From SZUA-36 sp963774415 (lineage in GTDB: Bacteria > Pseudomonadota > Gammaproteobacteria > Xanthomonadales > SZUA-36), in the NCBI GenBank assembly GCA_963774415.1, contig CAVZEU010000003.1, forward strand, positions 1,116,001 to 1,180,000: a stretch of DNA of 64,000 nucleotides, given 5' to 3'. The translations under genes and the position numbers were made by a program. Position 1 is the stretch's first letter, and every line of letters begins with the position of its first letter. Under the pieces are notes generated by a model. The model worked only from the letters and a program-made list of their open reading frames with translations, had not been told where the DNA came from and ran no database searches. This document shows positions 43,291 through 51,345 of the stretch, in pieces.

Positions 43291-44664
43291 ATGACGGATT
43301 CCAAGTTGGAAAAACCCATGGTAGCCCAGGTCGTGCCTGACCGCGATCGGGAATTGAACTTGCTGGAAGAGGCTGCCACGGCGGCCATCGCACAGGCCAG
43401 GGAGTTGGGGGCCGACAGCTGCGAGGTCGAGGCCAGCATCCATTTCGGTCTCAGTGCAAACGTACGCATGGGAGAGGTCGAGACGCTCGAGCACTCGCGT
43501 GACCGCGGCCTTGGCATCAGCGTTTACCTCGATCACAGCAAGGGTCATGCCAGCAGCGCCGACCTGCGGCCGCAGACCGTCCGCGATGCCGTGGCCCGGG
43601 CCTACGATATCGCCCGCTTCACCCAGGCTGACAAATGTAACGGGCTGGCGCCGGCAGAGCGTCTGGCCACCGAATTCCCGGACCTGGACCTGTGGCACCC
43701 GCGGCCGCTGGATGCCAACGCGGCCATCGAGCGGGCACTGGAATGCGAGGCCGCCGGGCTCGACAACGACGCGATCAGCAATTCCGAGGGTGCCGCGTTT
43801 TCGAGTCATTATGGTTTGAGCGTGTATGCGAATTCACTGGGATTTGTCGGCCGCAGTGACGGTACGCATTTCAGCCAGAGTTGTGCCTTGGTGGCGGGAA
43901 AAAAGAACGAGATGCAGCGTGACTACTGGTACGACTCCAAGCGCGCCGAGTCCGATCTCGAAAGCGCCGCTCAAACTGGCCGCGAGGCCGCCCGCAGGAC
44001 CGTCATGCGCCTCGGGGCGAGGAACGTTCCGACCTGCGAGGTGCCGGTGCTGTTTGCGGCACCGGTGGCGCGTGGACTGGTCGGGCACCTGCTGGCTGCG
44101 GTTTCAGGCGGGGCGTTGTACCGCAACGCGTCGTTTCTTAAAGATCAGGCGGGTCAACAGTTGTTTCCCGGGTGGATGCAGATGACCGAGTATCCGCATC
44201 TGCCGCGCGGGCCGGCGAGCGCGGCTTTCGACGCCGAGGGCGTCGCGACCCGGCAACGTCACCTCATCGACGGCGGCGTGCTCACCGGCTACGTGCTGGG
44301 CAGCTATTCCGCCCGCAGATTGGGCCTGGAGACGACCGGCAACGCCGGTGGTGTGCACAACCTGCGCGTACTGCCGGGCACCAGCTCGGATGAGGAATTG
44401 CTGCGGCAGATGGGCACGGGCCTGCTGGTCACGGAAGTCATGGGACAGGGCGTGAGCCTGGTAACCGGGGATTACTCGCGCGGCGCCAGCGGCTTCTGGG
44501 TCGAGCACGGGGAAGTCCAGCACGCGGTCGATGAGGTCACGGTCGCCGGTAACCTGAAGGACATATTCCGGCGCATCGAGGCGGTCGGTGCCGAGGTCGA
44601 TGAGCGCGGCGGCGTGCAGAGCGGCCCGATCCTCGTCGGCCGGATGACCGTGGCCGGTTCATGA
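43291..44664 (+). CDS. pmbA: Metalloprotease subunit PmbA/TldE
   Basis: 457 aa. Partner of TldD, without a zinc motif of its own. ADSCEVEASIHFGLSANVRMGEVETLEHSRDRGLGISVY at the N-terminus, ISNSEGAAFSSHYGLSVYANSLGF, ALYRNASFLKDQAGQQLFP and VTGDYSRGASGFWVEHGEVQHAVDEVTVAGNLKDIFRRIEAVG at the C-terminus are diagnostic. AAGGAG eight bases before ATG 43291 sets the start; the longer open frame lies over darP. Its stop overlaps the start of the next gene by four bases. Confidence 0.97.
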   Translation: MTDSKLEKPMVAQVVPDRDRELNLLEEAATAAIAQARELGADSCEVEASIHFGLSANVRMGEVETLEHSRDRGLGISVYLDHSKGHASSADLRPQTVRDAVARAYDIARFTQADKCNGLAPAERLATEFPDLDLWHPRPLDANAAIERALECEAAGLDNDAISNSEGAAFSSHYGLSVYANSLGFVGRSDGTHFSQSCALVAGKKNEMQRDYWYDSKRAESDLESAAQTGREAARRTVMRLGARNVPTCEVPVLFAAPVARGLVGHLLAAVSGGALYRNASFLKDQAGQQLFPGWMQMTEYPHLPRGPASAAFDAEGVATRQRHLIDGGVLTGYVLGSYSARRLGLETTGNAGGVHNLRVLPGTSSDEELLRQMGTGLLVTEVMGQGVSLVTGDYSRGASGFWVEHGEVQHAVDEVTVAGNLKDIFRRIEAVGAEVDERGGVQSGPILVGRMTVAGS

Positions 44665-45428
44665 TTCGTTATATCCGTATTGCCATTCTCCTGACCATCC
44701 TGGTCGTCGTGGCCGGCGACCAGTGGTTGACCAAGATCCGGCTCGACAGCTGGAAGAAGCCGCTCTGGATGACCGTTTACCCCATCGCAGAGGGGCAGAG
44801 CGAAAACGTGCAACGCTATGTCAGGGACCTCAGGGCGGATTCTTTCCGCCCTATCGCGGCGTTTTTGCGTCAACAGGGAGCGCGTTACGGCCGCCGCCTC
44901 GATACACCGCTCATGATCCAGTTGGCGCGGCCGCTGAAACGGTTGCCGCCGCCGCTGCCGGACGAAAACGTGGGCCTGGCGGTGGCGATCTGGAGTATGA
45001 AGATGCGGTGGTGGGCCTGGAGAAACGGCAGCCAGGATGGGCTCGCGCCGGCCGCTGTGCGCATGTTCGTGATCTACCAGGAGATGCCGGCGAAAGGCCC
45101 GTTGGAACGTTCGGTGGGGGTCAGGAAGGCCGGTTTGGGGATTGTCAACGCGGTCGCCAGCCCGTACATGGCTGGCCGCAACCGTGTCGTCATCACCCAC
45201 GAACTGATGCACCTCCTCGGGGCGACCGACAAGTACGACCTGGGGACCGGTCAGCCGGCCAACCCGGACGGGCTGGCGGAGCCGCACAAGACCCCGCCTT
45301 ACCCGCAGACGCGGGCCGAAATCATGGGCGGCAGGATAGCTGTATCGGCTCACCGCTGGCGCAACCCGATGAGTCTCGCGGATTGCGTGGTCGGCCGCAA
45401 GACCGCCACAGAAATCGGCTGGCTCTAG
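44661..45428 (+). CDS. Putative membrane-anchored metzincin-like metalloprotease
   Basis: 255 aa, not assigned to a named family. An N-terminal membrane segment (IAILLTILVVVAG, residues 7-19) places most of the protein in the periplasm or outer leaf. ITHELMHLLGATDKYD gives HExxHxxGxxD with His180, His184 and Asp190, the metzincin zinc motif with Asp as third ligand, and Met222 in EIMGGR is positioned like a Met-turn. It is translationally coupled (four-base overlap) to pmbA, which suggests a link with TldD/PmbA-dependent peptide processing; this is inference. No gene lies in the 60 bases after it. Confidence 0.72.
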   Translation: MIRYIRIAILLTILVVVAGDQWLTKIRLDSWKKPLWMTVYPIAEGQSENVQRYVRDLRADSFRPIAAFLRQQGARYGRRLDTPLMIQLARPLKRLPPPLPDENVGLAVAIWSMKMRWWAWRNGSQDGLAPAAVRMFVIYQEMPAKGPLERSVGVRKAGLGIVNAVASPYMAGRNRVVITHELMHLLGATDKYDLGTGQPANPDGLAEPHKTPPYPQTRAEIMGGRIAVSAHRWRNPMSLADCVVGRKTATEIGWL

Positions 45429-45488
45429 CCCCAAAAGTGCACCAGTCGGGCTAGCCTGTATCCAGCAGACCGGGCCTCTTTTACCGGC

Positions 45489-46319
45489 TCATTCCGTGAT
45501 CCGGTAGTGCCGGGCATTTCGCGCCATCAGTTTATTCACGAGCCACGGCAGGTGACGGTACATGGAAAGCAGGAACTTGTAGTAGCCGCCCGGCACCAGC
45601 ACCGGCTTTGGGTTCTTGCCCGCCGAGTTTTCCAGGGCGCAGCGGACGACGTCCCCGGCCTGCTGCCACATGTAAGCGGGCAGCTTGCTGATCATGGCGC
45701 GGGTGCCATTGACATCATGGAATTCGCTGTAGGTGAAGCCCGGGCAAAGCGCGCTCACGCGGACACCCTTGTCGGCATTCTCGAGCGCCAGCGATTCACT
45801 GAACTTGATCAAAAAAGCCTTGCTGGCCCCGTAGAGCGTGTGGCCGGCGCTGGCCGGGGCCAGACCGGCCACCGAGGCGACGTTAATGATGCAGCCGCGG
45901 CCGCGGGCCTGCATGCCCGGCAGCAGGCGCCAGGTCAACTCGCACACGCAGGTGACCATGAGCTGGATGAAGGCCGCATGTGCCTGCCAGGTGGAAACGT
46001 GGAAGCTGCCGGGCAGGCCATAGCCGGCGTTGTTGACCAGAAAATCGACCTCGATACCCGCCTCTTCCAGACGTGCGGCGACCCCGGCCCCGGCCCCGGC
46101 AATGGACAGGTCCGCGGTGATGACCAGGCACTCGCTGCCATGCGCGGCCCCCAGTTCATCGGCCAGCGCTTGCAGCCGCTCCGTCCGCCGCGCGACGAGC
46201 ACGAGTTGGTAGCCGCGCTGCGCCAGTTGCCGGCAAAACTCCCGGCCGATGCCGGCGGACGCTCCAGTCACCAGCGCCCACAGTGGCTGCTCTGTTAACT
46301 GCCCGTTTTTCGAAGCCAT
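45489..46319 (-). CDS. Short-chain dehydrogenase/reductase
   Basis: 276 aa classical SDR. Cofactor motif TGASAGIG near residue 18, NNAGYG near 97, and catalytic Ser, Tyr and Lys in VASVAGLAPASAGHTLYGASKAF. The ARR after the second strand (LVLVARRTERLQAL) favours NADP(H). The C-terminal YYKFLLSMYRHLPWLVNKLMARNARHYR is like the DltE/YqjQ and ketoacyl-reductase-like branch, so a lipid substrate is possible. The start ATG 46319 (MASKNGQLTEQPLWALVTG) is used; an upstream ATG would place extra residues over the tpiA promoter. Substrate unknown. Confidence 0.88.
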   Translation of the reverse strand: MASKNGQLTEQPLWALVTGASAGIGREFCRQLAQRGYQLVLVARRTERLQALADELGAAHGSECLVITADLSIAGAGAGVAARLEEAGIEVDFLVNNAGYGLPGSFHVSTWQAHAAFIQLMVTCVCELTWRLLPGMQARGRGCIINVASVAGLAPASAGHTLYGASKAFLIKFSESLALENADKGVRVSALCPGFTYSEFHDVNGTRAMISKLPAYMWQQAGDVVRCALENSAGKNPKPVLVPGGYYKFLLSMYRHLPWLVNKLMARNARHYRITE

Positions 46320-46322
46320 TTG

Positions 46323-46336
46323 TTGACCTGCATCAA
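46323..46336. promoter_or_regulatory. Candidate FNR/ANR-type box between the SDR gene and tpiA
   Basis: TTGACCTGCATCAA matches TTGAT-N4-ATCAA at nine of ten positions. It is four bases upstream of the SDR start codon and 138 bases upstream of tpiA, so tpiA or autorepression of the SDR gene would be the target. No other gene occupies 46320-46474. Confidence 0.35.
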
Positions 46337-46474
46337 TTGAACAGGAAGGTATGCTACTACAATGATGCACTGACCCGGCAGCCGCGGCACCGGGCATCGA
46401 AGCCGAGCCCAGCATCGCGGTCAGGCCGGGTCATGCTATGCTTGCGCGCCAGAAATCGAGGACAGTTTCGAAAT

Positions 46475-47227
46475 ATGAGAAAGACACTGGTAGCCGGAAA
46501 CTGGAAAATGCATGGCTCAAGTGCCATGACGCGGGAACTGCTCGAGGGCCTGCTGACAGGCAGTTCCGCGAATGCGGAGACCGGCCTGGCGGTGTTTCCG
46601 CCGTTTACCTTTCTGGCGCAGACGCAATCCACCTTGCGCGATAGTCATATCCGCTGGGGCGGGCAAACGCTGAACCCCAACCGGGATGGCGCGTTTACCG
46701 GGGAAATCAGCGCTGCGATGCTGGCGGACCTGGGCTGTCACTACGTGCTGACCGGGCACTCTGAACGGCGCGCCCTTTATGGCGAGAGCGATGAAGACGT
46801 GGCCTTGCGCTTCGCCGCCGCCCTCAAAGCGGGGATCGCACCCGTGCTGTGTGTCGGCGAGAGCCGGCACCAACGGGAACAGGGGCACACCGAGGCCGTC
46901 GTGGGGCGCCAGTTGGACGCGGTGCTCGGCCATTGCGGCATCGCCGCTTTTGCGCGGGCGGTCATCGCGTACGAACCGGTATGGGCGATCGGCACGGGCT
47001 TGACGGCCACGCCCGGACAGGCCCAGGCCGTGCATGCATTTATTCGTGACAAACTGAGGCGGCTGGATGATATAATAGCCGGCCAAATACAGATTCTTTA
47101 CGGCGGCAGTGTGAAAGGGTCCAACGCCGCCGAATTGTTTGCCCAGGAAGATATCGATGGCGGACTGGTTGGAGGCGCCTCGCTGACGGCCGAAGATTTT
47201 CTCGCTATCTATAGGGCTGCAAGCTGA
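46475..47227 (+). CDS. tpiA: Triosephosphate isomerase
   Basis: 250 aa TIM barrel. Interconverts dihydroxyacetone phosphate and glyceraldehyde-3-phosphate. Catalytic residues are visible: Lys11 in AGNWKMHGS, the histidine in YVLTGHSERRALYGE, the glutamate in AYEPVWAIGTGLTATPGQAQAVH, and the phosphate-binding ILYGGSVKGSNAAELFAQEDIDGGLVGGASL. The frame is open upstream, but ATG 46475 (MRKTLVAGNWKM) is the family start. secG follows after 26 bases. Confidence 0.97.
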   Translation: MRKTLVAGNWKMHGSSAMTRELLEGLLTGSSANAETGLAVFPPFTFLAQTQSTLRDSHIRWGGQTLNPNRDGAFTGEISAAMLADLGCHYVLTGHSERRALYGESDEDVALRFAAALKAGIAPVLCVGESRHQREQGHTEAVVGRQLDAVLGHCGIAAFARAVIAYEPVWAIGTGLTATPGQAQAVHAFIRDKLRRLDDIIAGQIQILYGGSVKGSNAAELFAQEDIDGGLVGGASLTAEDFLAIYRAAS

Positions 47228-47253
47228 AGAGTACTCGACAGAACGGATCAAAC

Positions 47254-47742
47254 ATGCAAATTTTGAACATTTTTCATGTGCTCATCGCGATTGCTATGAT
47301 TGCATTTATCCTCGTCCAGAAGGGGGCCGGCGCGACCGCCGGCGCCGCCTTCGGCAGCGGTGCGTCCGGCACCGTGTTCGGTGCCCGGGGCGCGGGAAAC
47401 TTTTTGTCGCGCAGCACCTGGGTGCTGGCGGCTTTGTTTTGCCTGATCAGCCTGAGCATGGCCGTGATCGTTTCACGCTCCAGCCTCAAGCCGGAAACGG
47501 ACCTGGGTGTCGTGGCAACGGCGCCCGCGGAAAGCGGCAGCGACAATCAGGCGGCGACCGAGCCGAATAGCGAGAAGTCCGTGACTTCCAAGCAAGCCGT
47601 GACTTCGGATTTGCCCGCGATTGAAAAGCCGGCTGAGACCGCGCCTGCCGCCAATGGGGCGGGCGACTTGCCTGCTGCCGGAGCGGAAGAGGCGGCGCCT
47701 GCAGACAAAAAGGAAAAAAATCAGCCCGGTGACGGTTCCTGA
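47254..47742 (+). CDS. secG: Preprotein translocase subunit SecG
   Basis: 162 aa. Inner-membrane accessory subunit of SecYEG with two membrane segments (residues ~1-20 and ~54-72, FLSRSTWVLAALFCLISLSMAVIV). The conserved QKGAGATAGAAFGSGASGTVFGARGAGNFL cytoplasmic loop lies between them. The remaining 90 residues are an Ala/Glu/Lys-rich hydrophilic tail ending DKKEKNQPGDGS; E. coli SecG is 110 aa. It lies between tpiA and tRNA-Leu, a widespread arrangement. Confidence 0.95.
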   Translation: MQILNIFHVLIAIAMIAFILVQKGAGATAGAAFGSGASGTVFGARGAGNFLSRSTWVLAALFCLISLSMAVIVSRSSLKPETDLGVVATAPAESGSDNQAATEPNSEKSVTSKQAVTSDLPAIEKPAETAPAANGAGDLPAAGAEEAAPADKKEKNQPGDGS

Positions 47743-47758
47743 GGTAGCGGTATATATA

Positions 47759-47843
47759 GCCCAAGTGGTGGAATTGGTAGACACGCTATCTTGAGGGGGT
47801 AGTGGCGAGAGCCGTGCCGGTTCGAGTCCGGCCTTGGGCACCA
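47759..47843 (+). tRNA. tRNA-Leu (anticodon GAG)
   Basis: 85 bases with encoded CCA. Acceptor GCCCAAG/CTTGGGC, D-arm with TGGAATTGGTAGACACG, anticodon stem CTATC/GGTAG around loop TTGAGGG (anticodon GAG), long variable arm TGGCGAGAGCCGT and T-arm GCCGGTTCGAGTCCGGC. It is located in the secG-nuoA gap as in many gammaproteobacteria. Confidence 0.97.
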
Positions 47844-47895
47844 TTTGTATTTGGAAATTACAGTCGTCTGACTGTTACGAAAACGAGATAGGAGC

Positions 47896-48252
47896 ATGCT
47901 TGCACAATACCTGCCGATATTGATATTCCTCATCATCTCGACTGTCATCGGCGCCGCCCTGGTTATCATCGGCAGCCTGCTGGGCCCGAGCAAGCCGGAT
48001 AGCGAAAAACTGTCCCCATACGAATGCGGCTTCGAAGCGTTCGAGGATTCGCGGATGAAATTTGACGTGCGCTACTACCTGGTGGCGATCCTGTTCATCA
48101 TATTCGACCTCGAAATCGCATTTTTCCTGCCCTGGGCGCTGGCGCTGGACCACCTCGGCACGGTCGGCCTGGCAGCCATGTTCATCTTCGTGATCGAATT
48201 GGTCGTCGGCTACGTGGTCGTCTGGAAGCGGGGAGCGCTGGAATGGGAATGA
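47896..48252 (+). CDS. nuoA: NADH-quinone oxidoreductase subunit A
   Basis: 118 aa membrane subunit with three helices (residues ~6-28, ~66-86, ~92-112). Conserved PYECGFEAFEDSRMKFDVRYYLVAILFIIFDLEIAFFLPWA carries the Cys and the acidic residues of the A/J/K quinone-site region. It is the first gene of nuoA-N and begins 52 bases after the tRNA. AGGAG is only one base from ATG 47896, closer than usual, but no other ATG fits. nuoB overlaps its end by ten bases. Confidence 0.97.
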   Translation: MLAQYLPILIFLIISTVIGAALVIIGSLLGPSKPDSEKLSPYECGFEAFEDSRMKFDVRYYLVAILFIIFDLEIAFFLPWALALDHLGTVGLAAMFIFVIELVVGYVVVWKRGALEWE

Positions 48253-48794
48253 TGAGCATCATGCATCCCGACCGGGCCGCGGAACTCGGCGAGGTCGATG
48301 ACATCCTGCGGCCGGACGCCGACAGCAACCCGCTGATCTCCCGGGGCGTCGTCACGACCACGCTCGACGCCTTGATCAACTGGGCGCAAACCGGCTCCAT
48401 GTGGCCGGTGACGTTCGGCCTGGCGTGTTGCGCGGTGGAGATGATGCAAGCCGGCGCGGCGCGCTACGACCTCGACCGGTTCGGTGTCATTTTCAGACCC
48501 AGCCCGCGCCAGTCGGACGTCATGATCGTGGCGGGAACGCTGGTCAACAAGATGGCGCCCGCGCTGCGCAAGGTTTACGACCAGATGGCGGACCCCAAGT
48601 GGGTAATTTCCATGGGCTCCTGTGCTAACGGTGGCGGTTATTACCACTATTCCTACTCCGTGACACGTGGCTGTGACCGTATCGTACCCGTGGATATATA
48701 CGTACCAGGCTGCCCGCCGACCGCGGAGGCCCTGGTCTACGCAATTTTGCAGTTGCAGAAAAAAATCCGTCGCACCAAAACCATCGCGCGCTAG
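48243..48794 (+). CDS. nuoB: NADH-quinone oxidoreductase subunit B
   Basis: 183 aa. Carries cluster N2, the last iron-sulfur cluster before quinone, with ligands Cys62 and Cys63 (GLACCAVEMM), Cys127 (SMGSCANGGGYY) and Cys157 (YVPGCPPTAEAL). GGGGAG seven bases before ATG 48243 supports this start even though it lies inside nuoA. Confidence 0.98.
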   Translation: MGMMSIMHPDRAAELGEVDDILRPDADSNPLISRGVVTTTLDALINWAQTGSMWPVTFGLACCAVEMMQAGAARYDLDRFGVIFRPSPRQSDVMIVAGTLVNKMAPALRKVYDQMADPKWVISMGSCANGGGYYHYSYSVTRGCDRIVPVDIYVPGCPPTAEALVYAILQLQKKIRRTKTIAR

Positions 48795-48803
48795 GGTTCC
48801 AGC

Positions 48804-49553
48804 ATGATCACGACCTCCGATACATTAGCCGGCCAACTCGAAGGACACTTTGGCGACCGCATCGGCGTGTCGCCGGACACGGGTGGCATGACGACCATAC
48901 AGGTGCCCGTCGACGAATGGCTTTACGTGGCCCAGGCATTACGCGACGAGCCTGCTTTCGACTTCTGCCAGTTGAGCGACTTGTGCGGCGTCGATTTTCT
49001 CAGCTACGGTCAGTCAGAATGGCAAACGCAAGAGGCCACCCATGACGGTTTCAGCCGTGGCGTGGAAGGGCTTGGACCGGGCCGTTTCGACTGGCAGCAC
49101 CGGCCGGAGGCGACCGATCACGAAGCCCGTTTCTGCGTCGTCGTGCACTTGCTGTCGCTGAACCACAACCGGCGTTTGCGCATGAAGACGTTCGCCTCGG
49201 ACGAGAGCCTGCCCATCGTGCCCTCGCTGGTCGATATATGGAGTTCCGCCAACTGGTACGAACGTGAGACCTTCGACCTCTTCGGCATCATCTTCGAAGG
49301 CCACCCGGACCTGCGCCGCATACTCACCGACTATGGCTTTACCGGTCATCCTTTCCGCAAGGATTTCCCCTTGATCGGGAATGTCACGGTGCGCTACGAC
49401 GAAGAGAAGGGCCGCGTGGTCTACGTACCGGTCGAAATCGAACCGCGGGTAACGGTGCCCCGCGTTATCCGGGAGGACATGCGTTACAAGCCCGACGAAG
49501 TGGACCGCGCGGCCGACGAAGAAGCCGAAACACAGGCACGCGGAGCAGAATGA
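48804..49553 (+). CDS. nuoC: NADH-quinone oxidoreductase subunit C
   Basis: 249 aa, the 30 kDa peripheral-arm subunit. Conserved signature ERETFDLFGIIFEGHPDLRRILTDYGFTGHPFRKDFPLIG. It is separate from NuoD here, unlike the NuoCD fusion of E. coli. The N-terminus MITTSDTLAGQLEGHFGDRIGVS is variable in the family. Its stop overlaps the first possible nuoD start. Confidence 0.97.
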   Translation: MITTSDTLAGQLEGHFGDRIGVSPDTGGMTTIQVPVDEWLYVAQALRDEPAFDFCQLSDLCGVDFLSYGQSEWQTQEATHDGFSRGVEGLGPGRFDWQHRPEATDHEARFCVVVHLLSLNHNRRLRMKTFASDESLPIVPSLVDIWSSANWYERETFDLFGIIFEGHPDLRRILTDYGFTGHPFRKDFPLIGNVTVRYDEEKGRVVYVPVEIEPRVTVPRVIREDMRYKPDEVDRAADEEAETQARGAE

Positions 49554-49555
49554 CC

Positions 49556-50809
49556 ATGGCAGAAATTCGCAACTACACGATGAATTTCGGGCCCCAGCAT
49601 CCGGCGGCCCACGGCGTGCTGCGGTTGGTCCTGGAACTGGACGGTGAAACGGTGGTGCGCGCGGATCCGCACATCGGCCTGTTGCACCGAGGTACGGAAA
49701 AGCTGGCGGAAAGCAAACCGTTTAACCATTCCATCGGTTACCTCGACCGCATGGACTACGTTTCCATGATGTGCAACGAGCACGCCTACGTGCGGGCGAT
49801 CGAACAGCTGTTGGGTATCGAGCCGCCGTTGCGGGCGCAGTACATACGCACGATGTTCGACGAGATAACGCGTATCGGTAACCACATGCTGTGGATCGGG
49901 TCCAGCGCGCTCGACCTCGGCGCCATGACGCTGTTCCTGTACGCGTTCCGCGAACGCGAAATGACGATGGACATGTATGAGGCGGTGTCCGGCGCCCGCA
50001 TGCATGCGAATTACTATCGCCCCGGCGGCGTTTACCGCGACTTACCGGATACCGTGCCGCTGTACGAGGAATCGCCGTGGACCAAGGGCAAGGATCTGAA
50101 GCGCAAGAACGAATGGCGCGAGGGCACGCTGCTGGATTTTATCGAGGCATTTGCGCGTGACTTTCCGTCCAAGGTCGATGAATACGAAACGCTGCTGACC
50201 GACAACCGGATCTGGAAACAGCGCACCGTCGGCATCGCGGTGGTGCCGCCTGAGCGGGCGATGCAACTCGGTTTCACCGGCGCCATGCTGCGCGGTTCCG
50301 GCATCGAATGGGACCTGCGCAAGAAGCAGCCGTACGCGATGTACCCGGAAATGGACTTCGATATTCCGGTCGGTGTCAACGGCGATTGCTATGACCGGTA
50401 CCTGGTCCGTATCGAGGAAATGCGCCAGTCCGCGCGGATCATCCTCCAATGCGTGGACTGGCTGCGTGCGAACCCGGGTCATGTGATGTTGAAGAACTTC
50501 AAGGTGATTCCGCCGACGCGCGAAGAAATGAAGGACGACATGGAAGCGCTGATCCACCACTTCAAGCTGTTCACGGAGGGCTACAGTGTACCTAAGGGCG
50601 AAACCTATGCAGTCGTCGAAGCGCCCAAGGGCGAGCTGGGCTGTTACCTGGTATCCGACGGCGCCAACAAACCGTTCCGCGTGCATTTCCGGGCGCCGGG
50701 ATTTGCACACCTGTCCGCCATGAAAGAATTGGCGCAGGGGCACATGCTGGCCGACGTGGTGGCGATCATGGGCACCCTGGATATCGTATTTGGTGAGGTC
50801 GACCGCTGA
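49556..50809 (+). CDS. nuoD: NADH-quinone oxidoreductase subunit D
   Basis: 417 aa, the 49 kDa subunit that forms the quinone pocket with NuoB. MAEIRNYTMNFGPQHPAAHGVLRLVLELDGE, HIGLLHRGTEKLAESKPFNHSIGYLDRMDYVSMMCNEHAY and the C-terminal DVVAIMGTLDIVFGEVDR are fully conserved. An in-frame ATG at 49550, overlapping the nuoC stop, would add two residues. GGAG is 10 bases from 49556 and only four from 49550, so the later start is favoured slightly. Confidence 0.97.
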   Translation: MAEIRNYTMNFGPQHPAAHGVLRLVLELDGETVVRADPHIGLLHRGTEKLAESKPFNHSIGYLDRMDYVSMMCNEHAYVRAIEQLLGIEPPLRAQYIRTMFDEITRIGNHMLWIGSSALDLGAMTLFLYAFREREMTMDMYEAVSGARMHANYYRPGGVYRDLPDTVPLYEESPWTKGKDLKRKNEWREGTLLDFIEAFARDFPSKVDEYETLLTDNRIWKQRTVGIAVVPPERAMQLGFTGAMLRGSGIEWDLRKKQPYAMYPEMDFDIPVGVNGDCYDRYLVRIEEMRQSARIILQCVDWLRANPGHVMLKNFKVIPPTREEMKDDMEALIHHFKLFTEGYSVPKGETYAVVEAPKGELGCYLVSDGANKPFRVHFRAPGFAHLSAMKELAQGHMLADVVAIMGTLDIVFGEVDR

Positions 50810-51324
50810 TGGCACACAAAGCAGAATTCATTTCCGGCAAAAAGGCCCTGCTGACGGCCGAAACCTGCGCCCGGATTGACCACTGGATGGCCAAGTTCCC
50901 GCCGCAGCACAAACGCTCGGCGCTGATCCAGGCGCTGTTGGCCGCGCAGGTGCAGAACGGCGGCTGGATCAACAAGGATCTGATCGAGGCGGTCGCCGAT
51001 TACATGGAACTGCCGCCGGTCTGGGCCTACGAGGTGACCAGCTTCTACTCGATGTTCGACCGCGAACCGGTGGGCCATCACAAGGTGAACATCTGCACGA
51101 ATATTTCGTGCTGGCTCAATGGCGCGGAAGAACTGGTGGAACACGTGGAGGCCAAGCTGGGCATCAAGCAGGGGGAGACGACTCCCGACCAGCGCATCAC
51201 GCTGGTGGTCGAGGAAGAGTGCCTGGCGGGCTGTTGCGGCGCGCCGATGATGGTGGTCGATGGCCACTACCATGAAAACCTCGACAAACAGAAAGTCGAT
51301 GAAATCCTGGACGGGCTGGACTGA
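50809..51324 (+). CDS. nuoE: NADH-quinone oxidoreductase subunit E
   Basis: 171 aa. The 24 kDa subunit with the [2Fe-2S] cluster N1a bound by Cys96, Cys101, Cys138 and Cys142 (NICTNISCW, EEECLAGCCGAP). ATG shares a base with the nuoD stop (TGATG). The helical N-terminus, with SALIQALLAAQVQNGGWINKDLIEAVADYM, is typical. Confidence 0.97.
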   Translation: MAHKAEFISGKKALLTAETCARIDHWMAKFPPQHKRSALIQALLAAQVQNGGWINKDLIEAVADYMELPPVWAYEVTSFYSMFDREPVGHHKVNICTNISCWLNGAEELVEHVEAKLGIKQGETTPDQRITLVVEEECLAGCCGAPMMVVDGHYHENLDKQKVDEILDGLD

Positions 51325-51345
51325 CGCCCACGCAAGAGACTGGCA

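Noticed and set aside
47500..47742. SecG tail as a separate or fused domain
   Set aside because: Ala/Glu/Lys-rich hydrophilic tails are common in SecG proteins of this group; no domain is recognisable.
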